A stretch of DNA of 64,000 nt from Runella salmonicolor (GCF_024158025.1 NZ_JAMZEL010000001.1:62001-126000), one strand, 5' to 3'; counted from the first letter of the stretch, positions 23,046-32,951 are shown. Notes: generated from the sequence alone by a model not told the origin. Translations and numbers: made by a program.

Positions 23046-25544
23046 ATGAGAAAACTTACGTCTTACACCTTTTTCTTTCTCCTTTTATTACATTCCACCC
23101 CTAACATCCACGCCCAGGTAAAACCATTAACCTCCAGCGAAATCCTCCTTAATCTTAAAAAATTAAATGTATTGGGTAGCGCCATGCACATTGCCGCTCA
23201 CCCCGACGACGAAAACACCTTACTCCTTACGTATTTATCCAAAGAACGACTCGTTAAGACCCAGTACCTCGCCCTCACGCGCGGCGATGGCGGTCAAAAC
23301 CTCATCGGGCCTGAGCAGGGCGAATACATCGGCATCATCCGTACGCAGGAGTTACTGGCCGCCCGGCGCATCGACGGAGCCGAGCAGCTTTTTTCGAGAG
23401 CTTATGACTTCGGCTTCTCCAAAACCCGCGAAGAAACGCTCAAATTTTGGGGCGAAAACAACATTTTGTCCGACGTGGTGTATCACATCCGTAAAAACCA
23501 ACCCGATGTACTCATTACGCGCTTTCCGCCAGATGCACGGGCAGGACACGGCCACCACAATTCGTCGGCATTCTTAGCAGAATTGGCCTTCAATATGGCA
23601 GGCGACCCTACCAAATTTCCAGAACAACTCAAAGAAGTACAAACGTGGCAACCCAAGCGGGTGGTTTGGAATACTTTTTCACCGGGTTTTTCTAACCAAA
23701 AACCCACCGATAAAGGAAGTTTCATCACCATCGACATTGGCGGCTACAGCCCCTACCTCGGAAAATCACACGCTGAAATCGCCGCCGAAAGCCGTAGTTC
23801 ACACAAAAGTCAAGGGTTTGGCTCGGGGGCTAACCGCAACGCGCGAATTGATTTTATGATGCACAAAGACGGTGTACCCGCCGAAAAAGACCTGTTTGAT
23901 GGCGTTGATATGTCATGGAACCGCGTCAAAGGAAGCGAGCAGGTAGCGCAACTGGTAGACCAAGCCATTCGCAATTACAACGTCAATTATCCCGCATCCT
24001 CGGTACCAGTTTTGGTCAAAATTTATCAGGAATTAGGAAAACTAGACGCTCAAAATAAATACGTTCAGCAAAAGAAAGCCGAAATTGAAGTATTGCTTCA
24101 AAACTGCCTAGGGCTTTGGTTTGAAACCAACCCTGTCGACTACGCCGTAGCCCAAGGCGACCGCGCGGCGGTGCGGGTAAGCGTGGTAAAACGCGCCGAT
24201 TACCCGCTTAAACTTACCCGCGTGCAATTTTGGGGCGCTCAAAAAGATTCTACATTGTCATTGGAGTTGAAAAACAATGAACTTTCAACCTTCACTTTCA
24301 GCGCGGAGGTTCCTAAAACAATCAAAATCAGTCAGCCGTATTGGTTAGAAAAACCCATCAAAAATGGCGCCTTCCAGATTGATGACCAATCCAAATTAAG
24401 CACGCCCGAAAACGTACCTTCGTTACAAACATCGTTTACATTCCTCATTGATGGTCAATCTTTTACCTTTACCAAACCTTGGGTGTACAAATCAACCGAC
24501 CCCGTGGATGGTGAAGTCTACCGCCCGTTTGAGATTCGGCCCGAAGTGACGGCCAACGTGAGCGAAAAAGTGTACGTTTTTGCCGACAATCAACCCAAAA
24601 TGGTGGACATTGTGGTAAAAGCCCACCGTGCCAACGTAAAAGGAATGTTGACGTTTGACGTACCCGCTGGCTGGCGCGTGGAGCCGGCCCAAATCCCGTT
24701 TGATTTGCCCGAAAAATACCAGGAACAAACCGTCAGCGTCAAGATTTTCCCCTCCGCGCAGCAGAGTGAAGTCAAACTGAAAGTAATTGCAAAAACCGAA
24801 AACGGAGAGAGTCCTTATAGCCTCAAATCGGTTGAATACAAGCACATTCCGACGCAGACGATTTTCCCGATGGCCACCACCGCCTTGGTAAAGCTCGACA
24901 TCAAAAACAAAGCAAAAACCATCGGGTACATTGCAGGCGCGGGCGACGAAGTACCCGCGGCCTTGCACCAAATGGGCTGCAACGTCACCTTGCTTGATGA
25001 AGCTGCACTCAGCAAAAATCTTGCGGTCTATGACGCCATCGTGGTGGGCGTCAGGGCCTATAACACCGAAGAGCGTATCAAGTATTTTCAGGAAAAATTG
25101 ATGGAATACGTCAAAAACGGCGGTACGATGGTGGTGCAATACGTAACGGCGGGAGGCTTCGGCAATACGCTCAAAGTGAAAGAAATAGGCCCGTATCCTT
25201 TCAAAGTAGGCCGCGACCGGGTCACGGAAGAAGACGCCGAAATGCGGATTTTACAACCCACGCATCCTATCTTGAACACACCCAACAAAATTACGTCGAA
25301 AGACTTTGAAGGATGGATTCAGGAGCGCGGTATTTATTTTGCCGTAGAATGGGACAAAAACTACACGCCACTTTTCTCGGCCAACGATACCAACGAAGCC
25401 GCCAAAGAGGGTAGCCTTATTTATGCGCCCTACGGAAAAGGCCATTTTGTGTATACCGGCTTGGTGTTTTTTCGCGAGCTTCCGGGCGGAGTATCGGGGG
25501 CATATCGGTTGTTTGCCAACCTGATTTCGTTGGGAAAGAAATAG
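23046..25544 (+). CDS. large secreted PIG-L family deacetylase
   Basis: A 832-residue exported protein. After a signal peptide (MRKLTSYTFFFLLLLHSTPN, ending HAQ) comes a PIG-L (LmbE-like) N-acetyl-hydrolase domain with the zinc motif AHPDDEN near residues 45-60 and a second set in AGHGHHNSSAFLAEL near 170. The rest, roughly 300-830, has beta-rich domains and a C-terminal Rossmann-like domain (GYIAGAGDEVPAALHQMGC onward) resembling a class-I glutamine-amidotransferase fold, with no obvious catalytic triad. Such long PIG-L proteins are typical of Bacteroidota and are probably glycan or sugar-conjugate deacetylases. The 22983 alternative start would read through a promoter. Confidence 0.85.
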   Translation: MRKLTSYTFFFLLLLHSTPNIHAQVKPLTSSEILLNLKKLNVLGSAMHIAAHPDDENTLLLTYLSKERLVKTQYLALTRGDGGQNLIGPEQGEYIGIIRTQELLAARRIDGAEQLFSRAYDFGFSKTREETLKFWGENNILSDVVYHIRKNQPDVLITRFPPDARAGHGHHNSSAFLAELAFNMAGDPTKFPEQLKEVQTWQPKRVVWNTFSPGFSNQKPTDKGSFITIDIGGYSPYLGKSHAEIAAESRSSHKSQGFGSGANRNARIDFMMHKDGVPAEKDLFDGVDMSWNRVKGSEQVAQLVDQAIRNYNVNYPASSVPVLVKIYQELGKLDAQNKYVQQKKAEIEVLLQNCLGLWFETNPVDYAVAQGDRAAVRVSVVKRADYPLKLTRVQFWGAQKDSTLSLELKNNELSTFTFSAEVPKTIKISQPYWLEKPIKNGAFQIDDQSKLSTPENVPSLQTSFTFLIDGQSFTFTKPWVYKSTDPVDGEVYRPFEIRPEVTANVSEKVYVFADNQPKMVDIVVKAHRANVKGMLTFDVPAGWRVEPAQIPFDLPEKYQEQTVSVKIFPSAQQSEVKLKVIAKTENGESPYSLKSVEYKHIPTQTIFPMATTALVKLDIKNKAKTIGYIAGAGDEVPAALHQMGCNVTLLDEAALSKNLAVYDAIVVGVRAYNTEERIKYFQEKLMEYVKNGGTMVVQYVTAGGFGNTLKVKEIGPYPFKVGRDRVTEEDAEMRILQPTHPILNTPNKITSKDFEGWIQERGIYFAVEWDKNYTPLFSANDTNEAAKEGSLIYAPYGKGHFVYTGLVFFRELPGGVSGAYRLFANLISLGKK

Positions 25545-25568
25545 CTACGAAGCAAACAAATCATATTT

Positions 25569-25604
25569 AAAAAAATGGGCTGGCTATTTGCGGCCCATTT
25601 TTTT
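25569..25604. terminator. bidirectional terminator between the PIG-L and AsmA-like genes
   Basis: Arms AAAAAAATGGGC (25569-25580) and GCCCATTTTTTT (25593-25604), with A- and T-runs on both sides. The stop codon of the minus-strand gene lies in the 12-nt loop. Confidence 0.8.
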
Positions 25605-27263
25605 TAGTTGTTTCAAGCCTCTTCTTTCCAAAACACATTTCCCAATTGACTGCTGGAGACTGCGCCAAAGCGTAGCAAAATACGACTTGGTGGGCTCACG
25701 TTTGTACGCAATTCGCCCAGTTCTTGTGGGTTCGTTGGGCGACGGGTTTTCATTCTGAATAAAAAGTCGATTGGCCATTCCCGATATAAATTTTCTCTTT
25801 TGGGAATTGCCATCACTGTCTTGTTTAAGAAAAACAACTTTCAAATCGTGATAAATTAAGGTTCCTTTTCCTGCTACATTGTATTCATTGCCTTTCACCT
25901 CAAAAGTAAAACGCTGGACTTGGCCCGATTCAATCTTAGTCATCGCCAGTGCCTCTATCACTGGATTAAGGTTCCGTAAATCCATGGCACCTACTACCCC
26001 TTTACAGGTAAATTCACCGCTTTTGGAGGCAATATTGAACGTAAAATCGGCGGTAAACAAGGCCTTCCCCATAAAAAGACCGTTTATGCGCGCCTCGCAT
26101 ACAGGATTTCTGAGCAACGAAAGCGTATCATTGGTCACGTTGACTAAATCGCCTTTGACCAACCTAAAATTTACGCCACCATTGCTATTCGTTTCGGGGC
26201 TATACTCGGCATAAGAGACCACAAAATTTTCGACGTGCACCGTGTCTATGTTCATTTTAAAGGGCAACTCTCGGAACATCTGTTGGGGGTATTTTCCTAT
26301 TTTAGAAGACGTAGAAGGGTTGCCATCGCTAAAAATAGCAATGTTTCCGCGTTGAATAAACGCCCGTTCCGCCATCAGTTTTTTATCAAAAATCAAGGCC
26401 TTCAAGTCTACTTGCTGTACCAATATATCTTCAAAAACAAACGCAATACGGTCATTGCCGTTGGCCCGGGTGGTGTACTGACGCCCCTCGAATTTGGGCA
26501 TATAATGAATTCCTTTGACTTGAATTTCTCTTTTTTCGGACGAAAAAGATATCGTATCTAGCCTAAAATCGTGCAATGAACCGATGGAAGGAAAGTAAAG
26601 GTTTGATAATTTGAAGGACGTATTTTTGGAATAATAAAAACGGGTGGTATCGAGATAAGAAAGCGAATCAATCAAAAAGTCTGTGATGTCTATGTCCAGT
26701 TTGTCCAATACAATCCGTTCGGGTTTTTGTTTGGTTTTATCCGCAAAAGCAAACTTCATCTGATTGAACTCCACTTTTTTGACCCGGAAAGATTTTACAA
26801 ATTTTGAAATAACTTTATAAGGCGACGATTCTGTATTTGAAGGTGCTTTGCTCTGCTTCCGCTGCGTAATTTCGACCGTAGGTCGGTTGATTCTGATGAG
26901 GTCAATTTCCAGTTTTCGTTCCAAAACCAGTTTAAACAAGCCAATATTGGTGAGCAGGATTTCTTCAATGTCGGTAGCGTAGATAAAATTGGATGTGTTG
27001 CTGTTCTCAATCCGCTTTCGATACAAAAGCGTATCAGGAATCAGTTTTATGCGCGTTAGTTCAGCTTTGCCCGAAAATGGTTTGTAGAGCAGTTTCTCAA
27101 ACTCAATTCGGTACATTCCATCCGATGTTTCAGAAACTGACTTTTTGAGTGTTTTGACCAATAAAGGCCGTAAGTAATAGCGTTCGGCCACTAAAACCAT
27201 CGCCACCGTGAGCAAGGCCACACCGCCAATAATGAGCATCCATATCGTCCATTTTCGCGTCAT
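25584..27263 (-). CDS. AsmA-like / DUF748-like membrane-anchored protein
   Basis: A 559-residue protein with one N-terminal membrane helix (about residues 8-26, IWMLIIGGVALLTVAMVLV) and a long beta-rich remainder. The repeated pattern of alternating hydrophobic strands (for example RIVLDKLDIDITDF, KVEFNQMKFAFADK) and the anchor match the AsmA/DUF748 group, whose large members are bridge-like lipid-transport proteins between the inner and outer membrane. Identification is by pattern only. The stop codon falls inside the terminator loop at 25569-25604. Confidence 0.65.
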   Translation of the reverse strand: MTRKWTIWMLIIGGVALLTVAMVLVAERYYLRPLLVKTLKKSVSETSDGMYRIEFEKLLYKPFSGKAELTRIKLIPDTLLYRKRIENSNTSNFIYATDIEEILLTNIGLFKLVLERKLEIDLIRINRPTVEITQRKQSKAPSNTESSPYKVISKFVKSFRVKKVEFNQMKFAFADKTKQKPERIVLDKLDIDITDFLIDSLSYLDTTRFYYSKNTSFKLSNLYFPSIGSLHDFRLDTISFSSEKREIQVKGIHYMPKFEGRQYTTRANGNDRIAFVFEDILVQQVDLKALIFDKKLMAERAFIQRGNIAIFSDGNPSTSSKIGKYPQQMFRELPFKMNIDTVHVENFVVSYAEYSPETNSNGGVNFRLVKGDLVNVTNDTLSLLRNPVCEARINGLFMGKALFTADFTFNIASKSGEFTCKGVVGAMDLRNLNPVIEALAMTKIESGQVQRFTFEVKGNEYNVAGKGTLIYHDLKVVFLKQDSDGNSQKRKFISGMANRLFIQNENPSPNEPTRTGRIAYKREPTKSYFATLWRSLQQSIGKCVLERRGLKQLKKMGRK

Positions 27264-27337
27264 AATCAGATTTTAGTTATTACTGGTGCGGGTTCAATAA
27301 CAGACTAAAAAGTTATGCCGGCCTCAATTTTATTTAC

Positions 27338-27369
27338 AAAAAAAAGGCGCTTACATCACATAAGCGCCT
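27338..27369 (-). terminator. intrinsic terminator of the 157-aa gene
   Basis: Minus-strand hairpin AGGCGCTTA / TAAGCGCCT (27345-27353 and 27361-27369, 7-nt loop) followed by a run of eight T. It lies 42 nt past the stop at 27412. Confidence 0.85.
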
Positions 27370-27411
27370 GATTGATACCATTTTATACTGAGCAATAAAA
27401 ACGCCAAATTA

Positions 27412-27885
27412 CTAAGCAAGTACAGTTTGCTCGCTCCATTCAAAGTGAGGGAGCTTAATCGGAGCCAACAATTGTTCTTCGAGCATATTGGCCCATTCGC
27501 TGATGTAGAGCACCACATCATCCCGAAAATTATGGCGCAAGTAGCGTTTCTCGGGGGGCAGGCGTTGCAAAATGCGTACATCCGACAGCCGTTCTAATTG
27601 CTTCAAATCGTCGGGGTCGAGGCCCGCCTCCATCATTTCGCCGATGAGCAAATCCATGGGCAAACCACTCGTTGGGCAATAGTCATTGAGCTGCTCATTC
27701 CAATCTCCGCGCCCGTTGGCAAGGGCATGGGCATGAATTTCGGCTTTGGTCAGGCGGGTAAGTTCCTGCGCTAAGTTTCCGCAATTGCAGCTTCCCATGT
27801 GGCCCCATTGATAAGGTGAACCTTTTTCGATTTTTCGGGCCGTACGACGAAGCGCCGCAATAAGGTCAAGATTCGGGCGTGCCAT
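27412..27885 (-). CDS. conserved-looking soluble protein, function unknown
   Basis: A 157-residue protein, start MARPNLDLIAALRRTARKIE. It is helical, has no signal or membrane segment, and carries a CNCGN motif near residue 34 that could bind metal. A stretch EKRYLRHNFRDDVVLYISEW near residues 115-136 looks family-specific. I recall similar hypothetical proteins in other Cytophagales but know no function. It stands alone on its strand with its own terminator. Confidence 0.6.
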   Translation of the reverse strand: MARPNLDLIAALRRTARKIEKGSPYQWGHMGSCNCGNLAQELTRLTKAEIHAHALANGRGDWNEQLNDYCPTSGLPMDLLIGEMMEAGLDPDDLKQLERLSDVRILQRLPPEKRYLRHNFRDDVVLYISEWANMLEEQLLAPIKLPHFEWSEQTVLA

Positions 27886-28058
27886 AATCGTAAATGTATT
27901 GATTAAGTTAATTGAATCGTTTCGATAGTGAATTAACCAAAAAACACCTTGTGGCTGGTTTTTGTTTTAAGGCAATTTATGTATTTTTTTGTAAAAATTA
28001 AGGTTTTACGCTGTCAAGAATCATTTTTCTGGCAACGCAAAACGAAATGCACCACCCG

Positions 28059-29552
28059 ATGAAATTTTCTATTTTCGCAAGTTGTATCTGTCTTTACCTT
28101 TTTACCGCCTGTAGCTCCACGTTTAACCCCAAACAAACGTATTCGGTGCAACAAATTCAGGATGATTTCAACCTCATGCAACGAGCGTTGCTGGAGTCTC
28201 ATCCAGGAATTTATCGGTATTCTTCGCCCGATACCATTCAGTGGATTTTTAACAAAACCGCTCAGCAACTGACCCACCCCATGACCGAGCGCGAATTTAG
28301 GCGTACGGTCAATCCCGTTTTTTCGTACATCCGCTGCGGCCATACCGACATTTATCCATCAAAACAATACACAAAATATATCAAAAAAAACAAACCCAAA
28401 GAATTTCCACTTTCGGTTTTTTGGGCTGATAATCAACTCCGTATCACACAAAACCGCACCAAAGATTCTACCCTTGCCGTGGGCGGCGAAATCACCCGCA
28501 TGGATGGCCGACCCATCGAAAAAATAATGAAAGAAATGTGGGATTTGATTCCGTCGGATGGCTATAACCAAACCTTTAAAATTTCCGTAGCCAACACCAA
28601 TTTTGGGTCATTTTACCGCTATTTGTACGGCAACGACAGCACATTTACCGTGACGGTAAAAGACAGTTTGGGAAAATCACGTAACCTAAAAATTTCGTTT
28701 ACGGCTCCTCCCAAACCCGCCAAAAAGAACGCTCCTAAGCCCGTCGGGGCACCCAAACCCAACACCGTTCCGACCACGACGCCCATTCCTCGCCCCAAAG
28801 CACCCAAAGTCGATAAGCGCCGCACCTTGAACATATCGACACGCGACAGCAGCGTGGCAATTCTGGACATCAACACTTTCCGCGACGGCGGTCATCGCAA
28901 GTTCTACCGAAAATCTTTTCGAACCCTTAAGCAAAAAAACATTCAACATTTGGTCATTGACCTACGCGCCAACGGCGGCGGCCGCTCCGATGCAAGTGTC
29001 AACCTCATGTCGTACCTGTTGGACTCGACCTTCGTGGTTTATGATACCATCGACGCCGTGCGGGGGCGCCCCTCTTTCAACCGCTATTACGGCAGCAAAC
29101 TACTGCGCTTTGCAGCGCGTAATTTTTGGTCTAAAAAAATCTCTTCCGACCGCATTCGCAACCGGTCGACCGCAAAAAAAATACGCCCCAACAAAAAATA
29201 CGGTTTTAAAGGCAAAGTTTACTTACTGACCAACGGCGGGTCGTTTTCGGCGGCGGCGATTTTCCCTTCTATCATTCAGGAATATAACCCAAGGGCGGTC
29301 GTTATTGGCCGCGAAACCGGCGGTGGGCAGTACGGTTGCAACGCCTTCATTTCCCCTTACCTTACCCTGCCAAACACAAAAGCAAAGGTCCGAATCCCGA
29401 TGTATAAAATTGTGTTAAACCTTCCGGGCTACGACAAAGGGCGCGGTGTAATGCCCGATATTCCAGTAGCGTACACGTTTCAGGACGTGGTTAAAATGAA
29501 GGATTTAGACATCGAAAAGGTCTATGAATTGACAAAAAGTCCTGACAAGTAA
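28059..29552 (+). CDS. S41-family peptidase, lipoprotein
   Basis: A 497-residue predicted lipoprotein (signal MKFSIFASCICLYLFTAC, lipobox TAC). The C-terminal half is the S41 serine peptidase domain: VIDLRANGGGRSDASVNLMS and the nucleophile region LTNGGSFSAAAIFPSII, followed by IGRETGGGQYG. Between the N-terminal domain and the peptidase lies a Lys/Pro/Ala-rich linker (about residues 220-258) where a PDZ domain often sits; no PDZ signature is visible. S41 proteases in this clade usually process periplasmic or outer-membrane proteins. ATG at 28047, four codons earlier, is possible. Confidence 0.88.
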   Translation: MKFSIFASCICLYLFTACSSTFNPKQTYSVQQIQDDFNLMQRALLESHPGIYRYSSPDTIQWIFNKTAQQLTHPMTEREFRRTVNPVFSYIRCGHTDIYPSKQYTKYIKKNKPKEFPLSVFWADNQLRITQNRTKDSTLAVGGEITRMDGRPIEKIMKEMWDLIPSDGYNQTFKISVANTNFGSFYRYLYGNDSTFTVTVKDSLGKSRNLKISFTAPPKPAKKNAPKPVGAPKPNTVPTTTPIPRPKAPKVDKRRTLNISTRDSSVAILDINTFRDGGHRKFYRKSFRTLKQKNIQHLVIDLRANGGGRSDASVNLMSYLLDSTFVVYDTIDAVRGRPSFNRYYGSKLLRFAARNFWSKKISSDRIRNRSTAKKIRPNKKYGFKGKVYLLTNGGSFSAAAIFPSIIQEYNPRAVVIGRETGGGQYGCNAFISPYLTLPNTKAKVRIPMYKIVLNLPGYDKGRGVMPDIPVAYTFQDVVKMKDLDIEKVYELTKSPDK

Positions 29553-29618
29553 TAAGAAAATCCGAACATTAGTAACTTAAACTACCTACGGCCACGGCCG
29601 CTTTATTGCCGATTGTGT

Positions 29619-30281
29619 ATGCTTGTAAATTGGAACATAACTCATTATTTCTACTTTTTTCTCCTTCTATTGCCATTTACTTCCATAAGTCAAAAGCAAA
29701 ATGAATGGAAGTTGGAAAAAGACAAAAACGGAATCCGGGTGTACTCACGCCACCTCGTTGGGAGTAAGCTCAAAGAAGTAAAAGTAACCTGTGAACTCAA
29801 CGCTACCCTATCGCAACTCGTGGCTTTTGTATCAGACATCGACCACTACAAAGACGCCGTGTATCGGGTGGCGGAGGCTTATGTGGTAAAACGTGTCAGC
29901 GACCGGGAGTTTTATTACTATAGCGAGACCGAAATGACATGGCCTGTGTCAAATCGCGGTCTGGTTATCCGTATGGAGTTTGATATGGACCACCCTACCC
30001 GAACACTCCGTATCCGTGGCAATAATGCCCCAGAGTTGACTCCCCAAAAAAAGGGAGTGGTTAGAATCCCGCATTGGCATTCGCTTTGGACAGTTCAGGA
30101 AATTGACAGTAAACGGTTACGGGTAGACTATACTTTTGCCGTTGACCCAGGCGGAGAACTCCCAATTTGGCTAGTTAATGCCCTGATTGCAGTAGGGCCT
30201 TATCAGTCTTTTTCAAGCATAGAAAAACTACTGACCCGTCCCCACTACCAAAATCGTACGTTTAGTTTTTTGCAACCCTAA
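29619..30281 (+). CDS. START-domain lipid-binding-like protein, exported
   Basis: A 220-residue protein. A hydrophobic signal-like segment (about 10-27, FYFFLLLLPFTSISQ) precedes a START-like domain: NGIRVYSRHLVGSKLKEVKV, YYYSETEMTWPVSNRG and RVDYTFAVDPGGELPIWLVN follow the pattern of START/Bet-v1-like helix-grip proteins that bind lipids. The 29619 ATG is preferred over the TTG six bases earlier. It is 66 nt after the S41 peptidase gene and 35 nt before the TetR gene, both on the same strand. Ligand unknown. Confidence 0.8.
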   Translation: MLVNWNITHYFYFFLLLLPFTSISQKQNEWKLEKDKNGIRVYSRHLVGSKLKEVKVTCELNATLSQLVAFVSDIDHYKDAVYRVAEAYVVKRVSDREFYYYSETEMTWPVSNRGLVIRMEFDMDHPTRTLRIRGNNAPELTPQKKGVVRIPHWHSLWTVQEIDSKRLRVDYTFAVDPGGELPIWLVNALIAVGPYQSFSSIEKLLTRPHYQNRTFSFLQP

Positions 30282-30316
30282 ATTGAAGTAAATAACTCCG
30301 TACAACGCCCCAAATC

Positions 30317-30895
30317 ATGAGAACAAAAGATGAAACTAAAGTACAGCTCATTCTCAAAACTGCCCTCAAAATGGTGGCTCGGGTGGGATTGGCGGGACTC
30401 AAAATGTCGGATTTAGCCAAAGAGGCAGGCGTAGCCACAGGAACCGTCTATATTTATTTTGAAGATAAAAATCAACTCATTTTTGAGCTATACCATTACC
30501 TGATGCACGTCAGTATCAATGATTTAGCACCGCAAATTTTAGAGACCGACCCGCTCAAAATTAAAATCAAAAAAATAACCCGTAACTACCTAGAAGACAA
30601 CATAAACAACCCCGAATACGGCGCGTTTTTGGAACAATATTTTCGTTCACCGTACTTTCATAAAGAGGATTCCACCCGAGTAGAAAAAGAAATCACCAAG
30701 CAACCGCTCTACCAATTGATGGTGGAAGGCCAACGCCAAAGTCTCATCAAAGAAGCCGACCCTGAGCTGCTCGTTACTTTGGTGTACGGAATGCTGAATG
30801 AACTGGCAAAAGTGTCTGTTTATACCCAAAAGCCCCTTACTACCGCCGAATGGGAATTGACATTTAGTGTACTTTGGGATGGAATACGGAGTTAA
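30317..30895 (+). CDS. TetR-family transcriptional regulator
   Basis: A 192-residue repressor-type protein. The N-terminal helix-turn-helix is MSDLAKEAGVATGTVYIYFE (about residues 31-50), with the conserved F in YIYFEDKNQLIFEL. The C-terminal ligand domain has no recognisable signature. It may be co-transcribed with the START-domain gene, 35 nt upstream, and ends 30 nt before the convergent Uma2 gene. No operator was seen in the nearby intergenic DNA. Confidence 0.88.
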   Translation: MRTKDETKVQLILKTALKMVARVGLAGLKMSDLAKEAGVATGTVYIYFEDKNQLIFELYHYLMHVSINDLAPQILETDPLKIKIKKITRNYLEDNINNPEYGAFLEQYFRSPYFHKEDSTRVEKEITKQPLYQLMVEGQRQSLIKEADPELLVTLVYGMLNELAKVSVYTQKPLTTAEWELTFSVLWDGIRS

Positions 30896-30925
30896 TTTAG
30901 AAAAAAGGGGGCTATCGATTAATCT

Positions 30926-31510
30926 TTATCGGGCCGATAAATCAATTCCCCGATAAATATCTGAGAGCTTCAGCGTTACATTAATTGATTGTAAATGAAT
31001 TGTTTCTGAAAGACTAAACACGTCATCGGTGCGCCAATCTTTTTCATTTAATCGGAAGTAAGCAGAAACCAGTGCGTGTTTTTGATGAACTACCACGTAT
31101 TCTTTAAATGAGGGTAGCGAACGGTATAAATAGAATTTTTCGCCCCTGTCATACTCTTCCGTAGAGGGCAACAGCACCTCCACAATCAACAATGGGTTCA
31201 GGATGGTATCTACTCGATTTTGATAAAACAACGGTTTTTCACAAATCACCACGGCATCTGGATACACAAAGCTCTCAATGGTTGGAATATGGATTTTGGT
31301 ATCACTGTTGCTAACTTCAAAATATGTATTCATTAAAGCTACATTCAAGGCCGTTAAGACATTGGTAGCGATGCGGTTATGAACGTAAGAAGCGCCAGGC
31401 ATTTTAGTGATTTTTCCGTCAAAATATTCCAATTTTTCCAATGATTGCGCCTCCAGTTCGAAGTATTCTTCGATGCTGTACGTGGTTTCGGGCGAAAGTA
31501 ATGCAACCAT
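30926..31510 (-). CDS. Uma2 family protein (PD-(D/E)XK nuclease fold)
   Basis: A 194-residue Uma2 protein. Key motifs are YPDAVVICE, NPLLIVEVLLPSTEEYDRGEKF and FKEYVVVHQK. Its closest relative here is the gene at 13212-13799, and both share the YDRG-K-LYR pattern. A TAACTTTG promoter element lies 17 nt upstream (31528-31535). Standing alone between tetR and an acyltransferase gene gives no hint of a partner. Confidence 0.85.
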   Translation of the reverse strand: MVALLSPETTYSIEEYFELEAQSLEKLEYFDGKITKMPGASYVHNRIATNVLTALNVALMNTYFEVSNSDTKIHIPTIESFVYPDAVVICEKPLFYQNRVDTILNPLLIVEVLLPSTEEYDRGEKFYLYRSLPSFKEYVVVHQKHALVSAYFRLNEKDWRTDDVFSLSETIHLQSINVTLKLSDIYRGIDLSAR

Positions 31511-31527
31511 AAAATAATCAGTTTTTA

Positions 31528-31535
31528 CAAAGTTA
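31528..31535 (-). promoter_or_regulatory. putative -7 element (TAACTTTG) of the Uma2 gene
   Basis: Exact TAnnTTTG, with a TTTG 22 nt upstream (31558-31561); 17 nt from the start codon. Confidence 0.45.
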
Positions 31536-31580
31536 AACGAAATTTCCTAATTTGAGCCAAATCTGACCCTGAGGATTATC

Positions 31581-32939
31581 ATGCTCTTTTACTCCTTGCT
31601 AAAGTTTATTTTTACGGTTACGCTTCGCCTCTTTTTTCGGCGGTTTCAGGTTCACGGACTCGAAAAACTGCGGAAAGCCAAAGGCCCTTTGATTCTGGCG
31701 GTCAACCACCCCAATACTTTTATGGACCCGCTCATTGTGGCTACTTTGATACCCCGACGGGTCGCTTTTATTGCCAACGGCAGTATTTTCAACCGATTGA
31801 CCCGACCCATTTTCAAGTATTTTCACGTCATTCCCGTGTACCGAAAAAAAGACACCTCTGACGTGCTACTCTCCCCCGCCGAACTCAATAAAATGACATT
31901 TCAGAGGTGTTATGATTACTTAAAAGCCAAGGGAACGGTTCTTATCTTTCCCGAAGGAACGAGCGAAATTGAGCGTCGTTTGCGCGAGCTCAAAACGGGC
32001 ACCGCCCGCATTTCCTTGGGTACTGAATACGATAATAACTTCCAACTGGGTCTTCAAATTTTACCGATTGGCCTTAACTACTCCGACCCAACGCGCTTTA
32101 GAAGCGACGTATTTATCAACGTTGGCCACCCGATAGCCCTCGCTGATTTCAAAGAAAAATACAATCCAGAGTCCTTTGAAACCGTTGAAGAACTAACGGA
32201 CTTAATTCAACAGCGCATGGCCGAAACGGTCATCATTACCGAAGACGAAGAAGAAGATACACTGGTAAAGCAAGTCGAAATTTTATATAAGAATCAACTC
32301 TTTGAAGAATTGGTTTTGGACAGTAAAGCCCAAAAGGACGAGTTTGGCCTCATTAAGCAAATTGTGACGGCTGTTAGGTATTTTGAGCACCACCGCCCGG
32401 CCCTGTTTCGGTCTATGCAAGTCAAAATGTCCAACTATTTGGATACGCTACACAAACTCCGTCTTTCAGATGAAATTTTCACCCAAACCCAACACCTCAG
32501 CCGCAATCTGAGAAGTACCACAATCTTACTGATTTTAGGCCTTCCAGTGTACCTATTCGGGCTGTGTTTCAATTATCTACCGTACATTTTACCTTCCAAA
32601 ATTGCCCGTTTGATTTCTTCAGACATCTCCTACCGCGCCCCAATCATGATGACCCTTGGAATCTTCACATTTCCCCTCTTTTACGGACTCCAACTGGGGG
32701 CATTTCAGGCTATTTTCCAACAACCCTGGCTGACGATAGGCTTGGCAATTTGTCTGCCCCTTAGCGGTTTTTTTGTCTTGTGGTACTGGGGTCGGGCCAC
32801 TCGCCTGAGACATGTATGGCAAGCGATACGGCTCTTTCGGCGTAAACCTACGCTGATGCAGACGCTTTCAAGCGAGCGCACCGCAATCTTCCAATCGCTC
32901 AACGAAGCCAAAGAGCTTTATTTGAAGTTGGGAGAATAA
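31581..32939 (+). CDS. PlsC-like 1-acylglycerol-phosphate acyltransferase with C-terminal membrane domain
   Basis: A 452-residue membrane protein. The N-terminal part has the acyltransferase signatures: AVNHPNTFMDPLIVAT (NHx4D), and FPEGTSEIERRLRELKTGTA. The usual role is transfer of an acyl chain to lysophosphatidate. The protein then extends well beyond the roughly 240 residues of PlsC, with a mid-region of about 130 residues and three or four more membrane helices (about 320-410), so it may act on another lipid. No operon partner is obvious. Confidence 0.85.
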   Translation: MLFYSLLKFIFTVTLRLFFRRFQVHGLEKLRKAKGPLILAVNHPNTFMDPLIVATLIPRRVAFIANGSIFNRLTRPIFKYFHVIPVYRKKDTSDVLLSPAELNKMTFQRCYDYLKAKGTVLIFPEGTSEIERRLRELKTGTARISLGTEYDNNFQLGLQILPIGLNYSDPTRFRSDVFINVGHPIALADFKEKYNPESFETVEELTDLIQQRMAETVIITEDEEEDTLVKQVEILYKNQLFEELVLDSKAQKDEFGLIKQIVTAVRYFEHHRPALFRSMQVKMSNYLDTLHKLRLSDEIFTQTQHLSRNLRSTTILLILGLPVYLFGLCFNYLPYILPSKIARLISSDISYRAPIMMTLGIFTFPLFYGLQLGAFQAIFQQPWLTIGLAICLPLSGFFVLWYWGRATRLRHVWQAIRLFRRKPTLMQTLSSERTAIFQSLNEAKELYLKLGE

Positions 32940-32951
32940 AACTGGCACTAG

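Noticed and set aside
27351..27581. 76-aa minus-strand frame overlapping the 157-aa gene
   Set aside because: It is in another frame of a clearly better gene and crosses its terminator hairpin.
30931..30947. Palindrome TTTATCGG-G-CCGATAAA
   Set aside because: It lies inside the Uma2 coding end and has no T-run, so it is more likely coding coincidence than a terminator.
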